DNA from: Oscillospiraceae bacterium
Lineage (GTDB): Bacteria > Bacillota > Clostridia > Oscillospirales > Ruminococcaceae
Direction: 5' to 3'
Length of the DNA: 7,146 nt
Assembly (NCBI GenBank): GCA_031281115.1
Contig: JAITFV010000203.1
Location: forward strand, 1-7,146
Shown in pieces: positions 1 to 4,675 of this stretch. Below the pieces are notes generated by a model. The model saw only the letters and a list, made by a program, of their open reading frames with translations, was not told the DNA's origin and searched no databases. Made by a program: the position numbers and the translations under genes. Each line of letters opens with the position of its first letter. Positions within the stretch are counted from its first letter, which is position 1.

Positions 1-2
1 AT

Positions 3-143
3 ATGTTTACCGTCAGAATTTCAGTAAATACTAAAGGCGATTGCATCTTCAAATTTATGAAATATACCGCAAAGGAGGATATAGAAAATGTCGTGCTTTC
101 AATTATCGGAGTTAAGAGAGATATTAACTCCCGAACAAATTAA
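3..143 (+). CDS. possible 3' end of an upstream ORF (partial)
   Basis: A reading frame open from the left edge of the window ends at TAA 141-143 and would overlap the next gene by 56 bases. An ATG sits at position 3, but nothing upstream is visible, so this may equally be the C-terminal tail of a longer protein. The 46 residues contain a mildly protein-like stretch (KYTAKEDIENVVLSIIG). The strong ribosome binding site inside it serves the gene at 88. I recognise no family. It may be a chance frame; if real, the overlap implies translational coupling with the nuclease-like gene. Confidence 0.25.
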   Translation: MFTVRISVNTKGDCIFKFMKYTAKEDIENVVLSIIGVKRDINSRTN

Positions 144-1113
144 ACTTGTTGATGATGGTGTTAAAACACTTTCGCGTAACCACATAATAACTTTGTCGAA
201 TTTCTCGTCATCTGTTTGCTTAGATGCAGTACTAACGGCAAAGGTGTTGAAAAAATTAGTTGATTTACAAATTTTGTCTTATCAGACCGCTATAAGATGT
301 CCAGAATGCGGTATTCTTATAAAAGAAGTAGATTCATTAAACTTTGAAGCCGAGTATTTATGTTATGGATGCGAGGAGATGGTTTTAATTTCAACAGATA
401 ATATAGAAGTAATTTACAGATTAGCTAAATACCCTTTTGTTGAAAGGCAGCAGATAAAAGTATTTAACAATTCAGAAAAATCTGTTGCCGGAAATAATGA
501 TTCACTAACTTATTTACTCGAAAATAACATTCTTGATTTTAATGCTTTGTTTTTTTCGCCAACAGAGGCACAATACGAAGAACTTTTAGAAATGTATAAT
601 CGTGTTTTTCCTAATAGCAATAATAAAAGTAATAAAGAGAAAGGCGATGATTTGAATGATTTTATAGTTAAATTATTTAATATTTGCAAACATTTTTCTG
701 TTTCTTCGGCGATTTGGACATCTCCAAATCAAATAGACGTTTATACAAGAAATAAACTCTACATTCCCGGTATATCAGGCAAAGAAGTTGTAGATGGCTT
801 TCACATTGAATGCAAAAATGAAGCTAATACTCCGAAAGCCGAGTATATGAATAAGCTACATAGCATTCTTTGTACAACCGAAAAGCGTTTAGGGATTGTT
901 GTGAGTAAATCACCTGCCCCCAAAACATTTGTAAGACTTGCAAATAAAATATTTCTACGCGATAAAATTGTAATAATTTGGATTGACAAAAACGATTTGT
1001 TTGATATTATAAAAAACAAGCTCAACCTTTTAGAAGTCATTGCTCGAAAAATCGATGAAGTGAAGTTCAATGCCACTAAAGACTTAAGAGAACTTAAGCT
1101 TTATGAAGCATAA
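88..1113 (+). CDS. zinc-ribbon protein with PD-(D/E)XK restriction-endonuclease-like domain
   Basis: This is a 341-residue protein. The start ATG is set by a consensus ribosome binding site AAAGGAGGA (71-79), 8 bases upstream. Residues about 1-68 look like a helical or winged-helix segment. They are followed by a four-cysteine zinc ribbon (Cys71, Cys74, Cys92, Cys95, as CPEC...CYGC). Residues about 183-310 resemble a PD-(D/E)XK nuclease core: KGDDLNDF helix (185-192), Asp217 in the strand QIDVY, and the E-x-K pair Glu241/Lys243 in HIECK. A later strand and helix run through LGIVVSKSPAPKTF (268-281). Nucleases with this fold are typical of Mrr-like type IV restriction enzymes and other DNA-damage or defence factors, so cleavage of foreign or modified DNA is a reasonable inference, not shown. 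The gene is visibly more AT-rich than its neighbours, which fits horizontal acquisition. No clear terminator follows. It could also be a non-catalytic DNA-binding regulator. The zinc ribbon is sure, the fold fairly likely, the role unknown. Confidence 0.7.
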   Translation: MSCFQLSELREILTPEQIKLVDDGVKTLSRNHIITLSNFSSSVCLDAVLTAKVLKKLVDLQILSYQTAIRCPECGILIKEVDSLNFEAEYLCYGCEEMVLISTDNIEVIYRLAKYPFVERQQIKVFNNSEKSVAGNNDSLTYLLENNILDFNALFFSPTEAQYEELLEMYNRVFPNSNNKSNKEKGDDLNDFIVKLFNICKHFSVSSAIWTSPNQIDVYTRNKLYIPGISGKEVVDGFHIECKNEANTPKAEYMNKLHSILCTTEKRLGIVVSKSPAPKTFVRLANKIFLRDKIVIIWIDKNDLFDIIKNKLNLLEVIARKIDEVKFNATKDLRELKLYEA

Positions 1114-1155
1114 CCAAAACATTTCTGTAGTATCACAATTCATCAAAATAATTTT

Positions 1156-1234
1156 TTATTAAAACGTGCATAAACACGCAAAAACATCTTGACAAAACGT
1201 GATTGTTGTGATATAATAAGGTTATCAAAACGTG
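1156..1234 (+). repeat. three 13-bp direct repeats at exact 33-bp spacing (putative operator)
   Basis: Three copies of TTATYAAAACGTG lie at 1156-1168, 1189-1201 and 1222-1234. Their last eight bases (AAAACGTG) are identical, and each copy starts exactly 33 bases after the previous one, about three helical turns. The first copy is upstream of the promoter, the second contains its -35 box, and the third covers the expected transcription start. This is the layout expected of a cooperative repressor or autoregulator site. Which protein binds is unknown; the product of the now-deleted ATPase gene downstream is one candidate. Confidence 0.7.
1189..1217 (+). promoter_or_regulatory. consensus sigma-A promoter
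   Basis: TTGACA (1189-1194) and TATAAT (1212-1217) match the consensus perfectly with a 17-bp spacer. The predicted start is near 1224. It drives the ATPase remnant beginning at 1252. The -35 box is part of the second 13-bp repeat, so the promoter is probably regulated by occlusion. Confidence 0.85.
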
Positions 1235-1251
1235 AAAAACATGGAAGTTCT

Positions 1252-1375
1252 ATGAAGCGACTTCTGATAACTCCCGAAAGCGATTACCGAAAAACTCACC
1301 GACTATCTGAAGCTGTACTTCGTCATAGGCGGTATGCCTGCAGCAGTTTCTGCTTGGATTGGTCGAACTTTTTGA
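1252..1375 (+). pseudogene. internally deleted remnant of DUF4143-type AAA ATPase gene
   Basis: ATG 1252 begins MKRLLI, a start usual for the single-gene AAA ATPases that carry a C-terminal DUF4143 domain. The frame then reaches TAA (1268-1270). From 1271, in another frame, comes LPKAITEKLTDYLKLYFVIGGMPAAVSAWI, cut here as LPKAITEKLTDYLKLYF (1271-1321) and VIGGMPAAVSAWI (1322-1360), ending at TGA 1373-1375. The LYFVIGGMP motif is characteristic of the middle of that family. The P-loop and Walker B regions that should lie between are absent, so roughly two hundred codons appear to have been removed by a deletion, and the C-terminal half is not recognisable either. The promoter and repeats upstream are intact. 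A short peptide could still be made, but ATPase function is lost. The family assignment rests on recall of the motif. Confidence 0.6.
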
Positions 1376-1606
1376 AGAAAATAACTGCTGTTTTAACAGC
1401 CTTACGGAGAACATGAACTCATAAAAGATACTATTGAGATTAGGCGAGAGCAAAAGCCCGGTTACTCTGGGAAATCCCTGTTTTTCAATTATTCTTGCAT
1501 TGCTAAAATAAACCACTTGCGAACCTCACGACCCGAACCTACACCACCCCAAGAAATACCGTTAGAATTATTTTGAACTTCTCCCCACAACATCATTCTA
1601 TGCCAA
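1376..1606. other. non-coding or decayed stretch, no gene recognised
   Basis: Nothing intact is visible here. A plus-strand frame (about 1412-1575) reads EHELIKDTIEIRREQKPGY and onward without a credible start. On the minus strand, 1489-1596 reads as 35 residues containing GISWGGVGSGREVRKWF. It looks protein-like and stays open further upstream, but it has no ribosome binding site and runs back into the terminator hairpin. The region may be decayed sequence left by insertion of the mobilization module next to the ATPase remnant. Confidence 0.35.
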
Positions 1607-1636
1607 GCGCACTCGAAAGAGTGTGCTTTTTCTTTT
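1607..1636 (+). terminator. Rho-independent terminator
   Basis: An 8-bp stem GCGCACTC (1607-1614) pairs with GAGTGTGC (1619-1626), with one G-U pair, around a GAAA tetraloop. TTTTTCTTTT follows. It would stop transcription from the 1189 promoter before it enters oriT. Confidence 0.8.
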
Positions 1637-1639
1637 CGC

Positions 1640-1709
1640 CCTTGCCCTGCTCCCCCTGCACGCCTGACGGCGTGGCTCGCTTTGCTCGCTCGTTGCCCCT
1701 GCGGGGCAA
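1640..1709. other. GC-rich stretch with small palindromes, left flank of oriT
   Basis: This block is much richer in G+C than its surroundings. It contains CGCC/GGCG near 1660-1671, a run of CTCGCT/GCTCGCTCG near-repeats (1675-1692), and a perfect 7-bp stem TTGCCCC (1693-1699) with GGGGCAA (1703-1709) around a 3-base loop. It lies directly beside the nick region, so accessory relaxosome binding or a structural role is possible. No coding function is supported. Confidence 0.4.
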
Positions 1710-1741
1710 TTGTTGAAATCGGCAGAAAGCAAAAATCCCAG

Positions 1742-1773
1742 AAGGGCGCACTTATGCACCGCTAAAGCGGTGC
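1742..1773 (-). other. oriT: oriT: MOBQ-type nick region plus adjacent hairpin
   Basis: Read on the minus strand, the sequence is a 7-bp perfect hairpin (GCACCGC, loop TTTA, GCGGTGC; plus-strand 1756-1773), then A, then the core TAAGTGCGCCCTT (plus-strand 1742-1754). This hairpin-then-core arrangement, with the core TAAGTGCGCCC, is how I recall the oriT nick regions of Gram-positive MOBQ plasmids such as pIP501 and pSK41. It lies about 180 bases upstream of a relaxase gene of the matching family. The nicked strand would be the minus strand, so DNA leftward of the site enters the recipient first and the mob gene enters last. The exact phosphodiester cut is not assigned here. Confidence 0.8.
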
Positions 1774-1826
1774 GGTATCAAGACGAGCAGTATCTGCATA
1801 TCATAAAACAAGGAATATATAGAAAT

Positions 1827-1869
1827 GGGACATAAAAGGGGTCCCCGCAAAGCGTATGCTTTGTGGGGA
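1827..1869 (+). promoter_or_regulatory. mobL leader hairpin with competing alternative stem
   Basis: A 12-bp stem pairs 1842-1853 with 1858-1869 (TCCCCGCAAAGC / GCTTTGTGGGGA, one G-U pair) around loop GTAT. A second stem, GGGAC (1827-1831) with GTCCC (1841-1845), uses part of the same left arm, so the two exclude each other. Lying between oriT and the relaxase start, this could bind relaxosome proteins or control mobL expression. Confidence 0.45.
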
Positions 1870-1895
1870 AGAGGAAAAACCCCGAAGCGGTGAGC

Positions 1896-1920
1896 CTTTT
1901 ATGCGTATTTTGCATAAAAG
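1896..1920 (+). promoter_or_regulatory. second mobL leader hairpin
   Basis: CTTTTATGC (1896-1904) pairs over 9 bp with GCATAAAAG (1912-1920) around a 7-base loop. It sits 10 bases before the GGAGGG ribosome binding site (1930-1935) of mobL. CATAAAA also occurs near 1802 and 1831, so the element may be a repeated protein site as well as an RNA stem. There is no T-tract, so it is not a good terminator. Confidence 0.4.
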
Positions 1921-1950
1921 CGATTAAGCGGAGGGAGTTTTGACGTAGTC

Positions 1951-3517
1951 GTGGCAATCTATCACTTTCACGTTGGTATAATCAGCCGAAAAACTGGACG
2001 GTCAGCGGTCGGGGCGAGTGCGTATCGTTCAGCCGAGAAACTGAAAAGCGATTATGACGGCTTGACCCACGACTACCAAAAGACAAGCCCTGTCAACGCT
2101 TCTGCGTACAATTCGGGGGAGAAAATACACAACAACCAAGCACAAATAATCCACAACTACACAAAAAAGCAAGATGTTGTACATAAAGAAATCATGCTCC
2201 CCGACCACGCACCAAGGGAGTATTTTGACCGCTCCACACTTTGGAATTCTGTGGAGAAATCCGAGCGACAGCACAACGCACAAACGGCACGGGATATTGA
2301 TGTCGCCCTGCCGATTGAACTTGACAGGGATGAGCAAATGGCGTTGTTGTGTGAGTATATCAAGGAAAATTTTGTTGATAAAGGAATGTGCGCGGATTGA
2401 GCAATCCACGACAAGTGCGACGGCAACCCACACGCCCATATCATGCTTACCATGCCCCCATAAACCAAGACGGCACATGGGGGCAAAAGTGCAAAAAAGA
2501 GTATATTTTAGACCACAACGGCGAGAAAATACCGCTAAAAATGGTAAAGGCTGGAAAAGTCGCAGGGTTGATGTTACTGATTGGGACAAGACGGAAACGC
2601 TTGTAAAATGGCGGGAAAATTGGGCGGTTGCGTGTAATAAACGGTTGCGAAATATCGAACACCACATAGACCACCGCACATTAAAAGCACAGGAAATCGA
2701 CCGTGAGCCGACTATTCATATTGGTGTTGAAGCGTGGCATTTGGAGAAAAAGGGTATTCGCACCAAACGAGGCGACAAAAACAGGGCTATTATCGCACGA
2801 AACGAGAGCCGAAAACCCGAAAAAATCGCCGAACATATGCACGAACTCAGAGAGCAACATTTTTTGCTTAACAGGGAAATCCGCGAGTTGCAGAAAAACA
2901 CAGCGAAATCACGGCAAGAAATGAATATTTCAAGAGCCAAAGCCGAGGATTTAAGCGAACGCGCAGGACATATTCAAACTATGAAAAATCGGCTTGTCGA
3001 GCTACGAACCGAACGGCGGAGCATGAGCGTCTTCAAGAGTAAAAAAGCCATTGACGAGCAGATAAAGCGAACACAAAAAGACTATGATTACACGAGCGAA
3101 TACTTCGAGTATGCGTACAAAATCAAGCCCAAATATGCACAGGCAGAGATTGAACGGCTTGAAAAAATCGCCGAGAGTAAAAAACATTTTCAAGACAAAA
3201 TGCAATCCAAATTATCATCACTAATTGAAGAGCGAGAAAAGACCGTTTTACGGTATCAAAAGTGTAGAATATATGCGGATTTAAGCCACGACAGGCAGAA
3301 AATATATAACCGATTGTCCGAGTTGGAACAGCAGAACCGACCGCCGAAACAGTCCGCACAGTATGTTATAACGAGGTCAGAAAACCAACGCATTCTTGAC
3401 AGTGTGAGCGAGCAGAACCTACAGAAAATCATGCAAAAGTTAAACCCCGAACAGCGAAAAGCGTTACATGATTTGCGAGAGGTTGAGAGGGTGCGAGAAT
3501 TTACAAGGTGCAGATAG
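1951..3517 (+). pseudogene. mobL: MobA/MobL-family (MOBQ) relaxase, interrupted by TGA and two frameshifts
   Basis: The GTG start gives the family's usual opening AIYHFHVGIISR, behind GGAGGG (1930-1935; spacing about 15, rather long). Tyr25 in ASAYRSAEKL sits where RSF1010-type MobA has its nicking tyrosine. The frame stops at TGA 2398-2400 (codon 150). Without that stop it continues into IHDKCDGNPHAHIMLTM, whose HAH (conceptual 161-163) is the metal-binding motif. After ATG 2452-2454 the frame must shift once in a C5 run (2455-2459) to read PINQDGTWGQKC, and again in an A5 run (2537-2541) to read NGKGWKSRRVDVTDW. It then stays open to TAG 3515-3517 with a long charged coiled-coil tail (about 2800-3300). 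Both shifts restore the family frame if one base is added. The conceptual product is about 522 residues; as written, only a 149-residue fragment without metal ligands is made. This is either real decay or assembly errors in homopolymers; the TGA is harder to explain as an error. Family membership is clear. Confidence 0.85.
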
Positions 3518-3518
3518 T

Positions 3519-3547
3519 TTGACAAAAAACATTCGTTGGTGTATAAT
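3519..3547 (+). promoter_or_regulatory. consensus promoter of the small membrane peptide mRNA
   Basis: TTGACA (3519-3524) and TATAAT (3542-3547) form a perfect match with a 17-bp spacer. The promoter begins two bases after the mobL stop codon. Predicted start is about 3554, giving an mRNA of roughly 225 bases that ends at the hairpin 3733-3766. The leader carries a small stem, GCGAA (3573-3577) with TTCGC (3594-3598). Confidence 0.85.
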
Positions 3548-3618
3548 GCTTTTGAGTAAAGTTTGAAAACAGGCGAAAGTCTGGACGGTTATGTTCGCTT
3601 CCTATCTTACCAAAGAAA

Positions 3619-3721
3619 GGCGGTGAGATTATGGCAATTATAATAGCTTTGGTTGCGTTCGCAATTCTACTATTGGTTTCTATTGTATGTCTTTATAGAT
3701 TAGCAAAACAAAACCACCGCC
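3619..3721 (+). promoter_or_regulatory. long-range Shine-Dalgarno sequestering pair in the toxin mRNA
   Basis: GGCGGTG (3619-3625), which contains the ribosome binding site of the 38-aa peptide, is perfectly complementary over 7 bases to CACCGCC (3715-3721) in the same mRNA, inside the 3' end of the coding sequence. Such 5'-3' pairing is known to keep type I toxin mRNAs untranslated until processed. Folding is predicted only by eye. Confidence 0.5.
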
Positions 3722-3747
3722 GTAATACAAAAAATAACCGCCCTTAG
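3631..3747 (+). CDS. 38-aa single-span membrane peptide, putative type I toxin
   Basis: The ATG follows AAAGGCGGTGAG (3617-3627). The peptide is MAIIIALVAFAILLLVSIV, then a short Cys-Leu-Tyr segment and a basic hydrophilic tail (residues 23-38, with Arg23, Lys26, Arg30, Arg31, Lys34, Arg37). Residues 2-22 form one uninterrupted hydrophobic helix. This architecture of short helix plus charged tail is common to type I toxins of Bacillota (Fst, TxpA/BsrG-like, holin-like), which act at the membrane. The sequence itself does not match any of those families as I know them. It has its own consensus promoter, a stop codon inside a bidirectional terminator loop, and a convergent promoter downstream. 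Lying between the relaxase and resolvase genes, it would suit stabilization of the mobile element. An innocuous small membrane protein is the alternative. Confidence 0.7.
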   Translation: MAIIIALVAFAILLLVSIVCLYRLAKQNHRRNTKNNRP

Positions 3748-3823
3748 CCAAAAGTCAGCGGTTATTAACTATTGATTTTTGAGCATAGCCGTTTGATAGC
3801 TTTACTCTTTTTTTGTTGCTGTT
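3727..3823 (-). ncRNA. putative antisense antitoxin RNA (about 97 nt)
   Basis: Transcription from the minus-strand promoter 3830-3858 would begin near 3823 and run leftward to the terminator at 3733-3766, ending about 3727. The transcript contains no ORF with a ribosome binding site. It would be fully complementary to the 3' region of the small-peptide mRNA, including the last codons and the terminator hairpin. Tail-to-tail overlap of a toxin mRNA and a short antisense RNA is the arrangement of Fst RNAI/RNAII and TxpA/RatA. The ends are estimates. Confidence 0.65.
3733..3766. terminator. bidirectional terminator shared by toxin mRNA and antisense RNA
   Basis: AATAACCGC (3733-3741) pairs over 9 bp with GCGGTTATT (3758-3766) around a 16-base loop that contains the TAG stop codon of the peptide. 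On the minus strand the stem is followed by TTTTGT, a good U-tract once the stem's terminal TT is counted. On the plus strand AACTATTGATTTTT follows, a weaker tail. Confidence 0.7.
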
Positions 3824-3829
3824 ACTTTA

Positions 3830-3858
3830 ATTATACACTATATTTTACGCATTGTCAA
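3830..3858 (-). promoter_or_regulatory. consensus promoter, minus strand, for antisense RNA
   Basis: Read on the minus strand, TTGACA (plus-strand 3858-3853) and TATAAT (3835-3830) are perfect matches separated by 17 bp. No minus-strand gene lies downstream before the terminator, so the product should be a short RNA. It also points away from the recombinase gene. Confidence 0.85.
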
Positions 3859-3879
3859 GCGTTTTTATTAAATTTTTCG

Positions 3880-3914
3880 CCCCTATTATATCATACCTTA
3901 TAATATAATAGGGG
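3880..3914. repeat. 12-bp-arm palindrome upstream of the recombinase
   Basis: CCCCTATTATAT (3880-3891) and ATATAATAGGGG (3903-3914) are perfect inverted repeats around 11 bases. The AT-rich arms and total length of 35 bp, just 5' of the recombinase gene, suit a resolvase core or operator site, because resolvases commonly bind res upstream of their own gene. The right arm also contains the gene's ribosome binding site, so in RNA the hairpin could mask translation. Confidence 0.55.
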
Positions 3915-3921
3915 TGATTTT

Positions 3922-4530
3922 ATGAAATCATACGCATATATCCGTGTATCTTCTGCCGAGCAGAACACGGACAGGCAGTTGACAGCTATGCAAAATTTAC
4001 GCATACCGTCAAGCCACATCTACATTGACAAGCAATCAGGCAAGGACTTTCAACGCCCAAAATACACCGAGTTAATGCGAGTTTTGAAGTCGGGCGACTT
4101 GCTTTATGTTTCGAGCATTGACCGCTTGGGCAGGAATTACGAGGAAATTTTGAACCAGTGGCGAGTGATTACGAAAGAAAAACACGCTGACATTGTCGTG
4201 CTTGATATGCCGATTTTAGACACTCGGGCAAAGCACGGAAACGACCTAATAGGTGCGGTTATTTGCGATGTAGTGTTGCAGTTGTTGTCTTATGTTGCCC
4301 ACTCCGAGCGTGATAATATTCGCAAACGGCAAGCCGAGGGGATAAAGTCAGCGAAAGCAAGGGGTGTTAAATTCGGCAGACCCGAAAAGAAAATGCCCGA
4401 TAATTTTGGCGAGTTAGTCAAGCGGTGGGAGCGCAGGGAGATAAACACCGCTGAAATGCTGAAACAATGCGGTTTTGGGCGGACTACACTGTATGCGAGG
4501 TTAAAAGAATATAAGCTGACAAAAAAATAA
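3922..4530 (+). CDS. serine recombinase, resolvase/invertase type
   Basis: The protein has 202 residues, the usual length for small resolvases and invertases. The ATG follows AGGGGTGA (3910-3917). The N-terminal catalytic domain starts YAYIRVSSAEQNTDRQ, with the nucleophile Ser10 and Arg8. Conserved SSIDRLGRN (64-72) supplies Asp67, Arg68 and Arg71. The long E helix begins at about HSERDNIRKRQAEG (127-140), with Glu129. A KARGVKFGRP linker (145-154) leads to a C-terminal helix-turn-helix (about 175-195, NTAEMLKQCGFGRTTLYARL). The enzyme cuts and rejoins two DNA sites through a phosphoserine bond. Its size excludes a large integrase, so resolution of multimers or cointegrates, or inversion, is more likely than integration. 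It sits downstream of the toxin-antitoxin-like locus and 3' of a palindrome. The gene looks intact, unlike the relaxase. Confidence 0.95.
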   Translation: MKSYAYIRVSSAEQNTDRQLTAMQNLRIPSSHIYIDKQSGKDFQRPKYTELMRVLKSGDLLYVSSIDRLGRNYEEILNQWRVITKEKHADIVVLDMPILDTRAKHGNDLIGAVICDVVLQLLSYVAHSERDNIRKRQAEGIKSAKARGVKFGRPEKKMPDNFGELVKRWERREINTAEMLKQCGFGRTTLYARLKEYKLTKK

Positions 4531-4543
4531 AGTGTCCGACAAA

Positions 4544-4652
4544 GTACACGTTTTTACAAGAGCAGTTTTAGGCTCGAATACAGCAAAATCCACGCAAAAA
4601 AGCCGTGAAAACGGCGTTTCACGGCTTAAAAATATATTCTATAAACGTGTAC
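4544..4652. repeat. 10-bp inverted repeats bracketing the post-recombinase hairpin
   Basis: GTACACGTTT (4544-4553) and AAACGTGTAC (4643-4652) are exact inverted repeats; similarity continues imperfectly to 13 bases. They frame about 90 bases that include the terminator hairpin. They lie just after the recombinase stop codon and before the lectin gene, so they may mark a module boundary or a binding site. They share AAACGTG with the repeats at 1156-1234, which may be chance. Confidence 0.4.
4600..4627. terminator. hairpin terminator after the recombinase gene
   Basis: AAGCCGTGAAA (4600-4610) pairs perfectly over 11 bp with TTTCACGGCTT (4617-4627) around a 6-base loop. On the minus strand it is followed by TTTT, a proper U-tract. 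On the plus strand the tail is AAAAATATATTC, so plus-strand termination would be weaker. It separates the recombinase from the lectin gene. Confidence 0.65.
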
Positions 4653-4675
4653 ATTTTTGGAAAAGGGGGCAAAGC

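Noticed and set aside
1189..1416. 75-aa plus-strand ORF starting at TTG 1189
   Set aside because: Its start lies inside the -35 box, and its frame only partly overlaps the ATPase remnant, whose recognisable residues are in a different frame.
1489..1596. 35-aa minus-strand ORF containing GISWGGVGSGREVRKWF
   Set aside because: The composition is protein-like, but there is no ribosome binding site, no clear promoter, and the frame extends upstream through a terminator hairpin and a GC-rich palindromic block. Kept only as a remark.
2398..2400. TGA in mobL as evidence of a recoded genetic code (TGA read as Trp)
   Set aside because: All tryptophans in the intact genes of the window use TGG and no other gene carries in-frame TGA. 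The mobL frame also needs two frameshifts, so decay or sequence error is simpler.
2029..2679. 216-aa minus-strand ORF opposite mobL
   Set aside because: It is a shadow of the relaxase coding strand, with a Cys- and Leu-rich composition and no ribosome binding site.
3922..4530. recombinase as the integrase of the element
   Set aside because: 202 residues with a short C-terminal helix-turn-helix is a resolvase/invertase; large serine integrases carry long recombinase and zinc-ribbon domains absent here.
4532..4675. GTG-started 48-residue N-terminal extension of the lectin protein
   Set aside because: It lies one base after the recombinase stop, crosses an 11-bp terminator hairpin and inverted repeats, and has no ribosome binding site, whereas ATG 4676 has a strong one.
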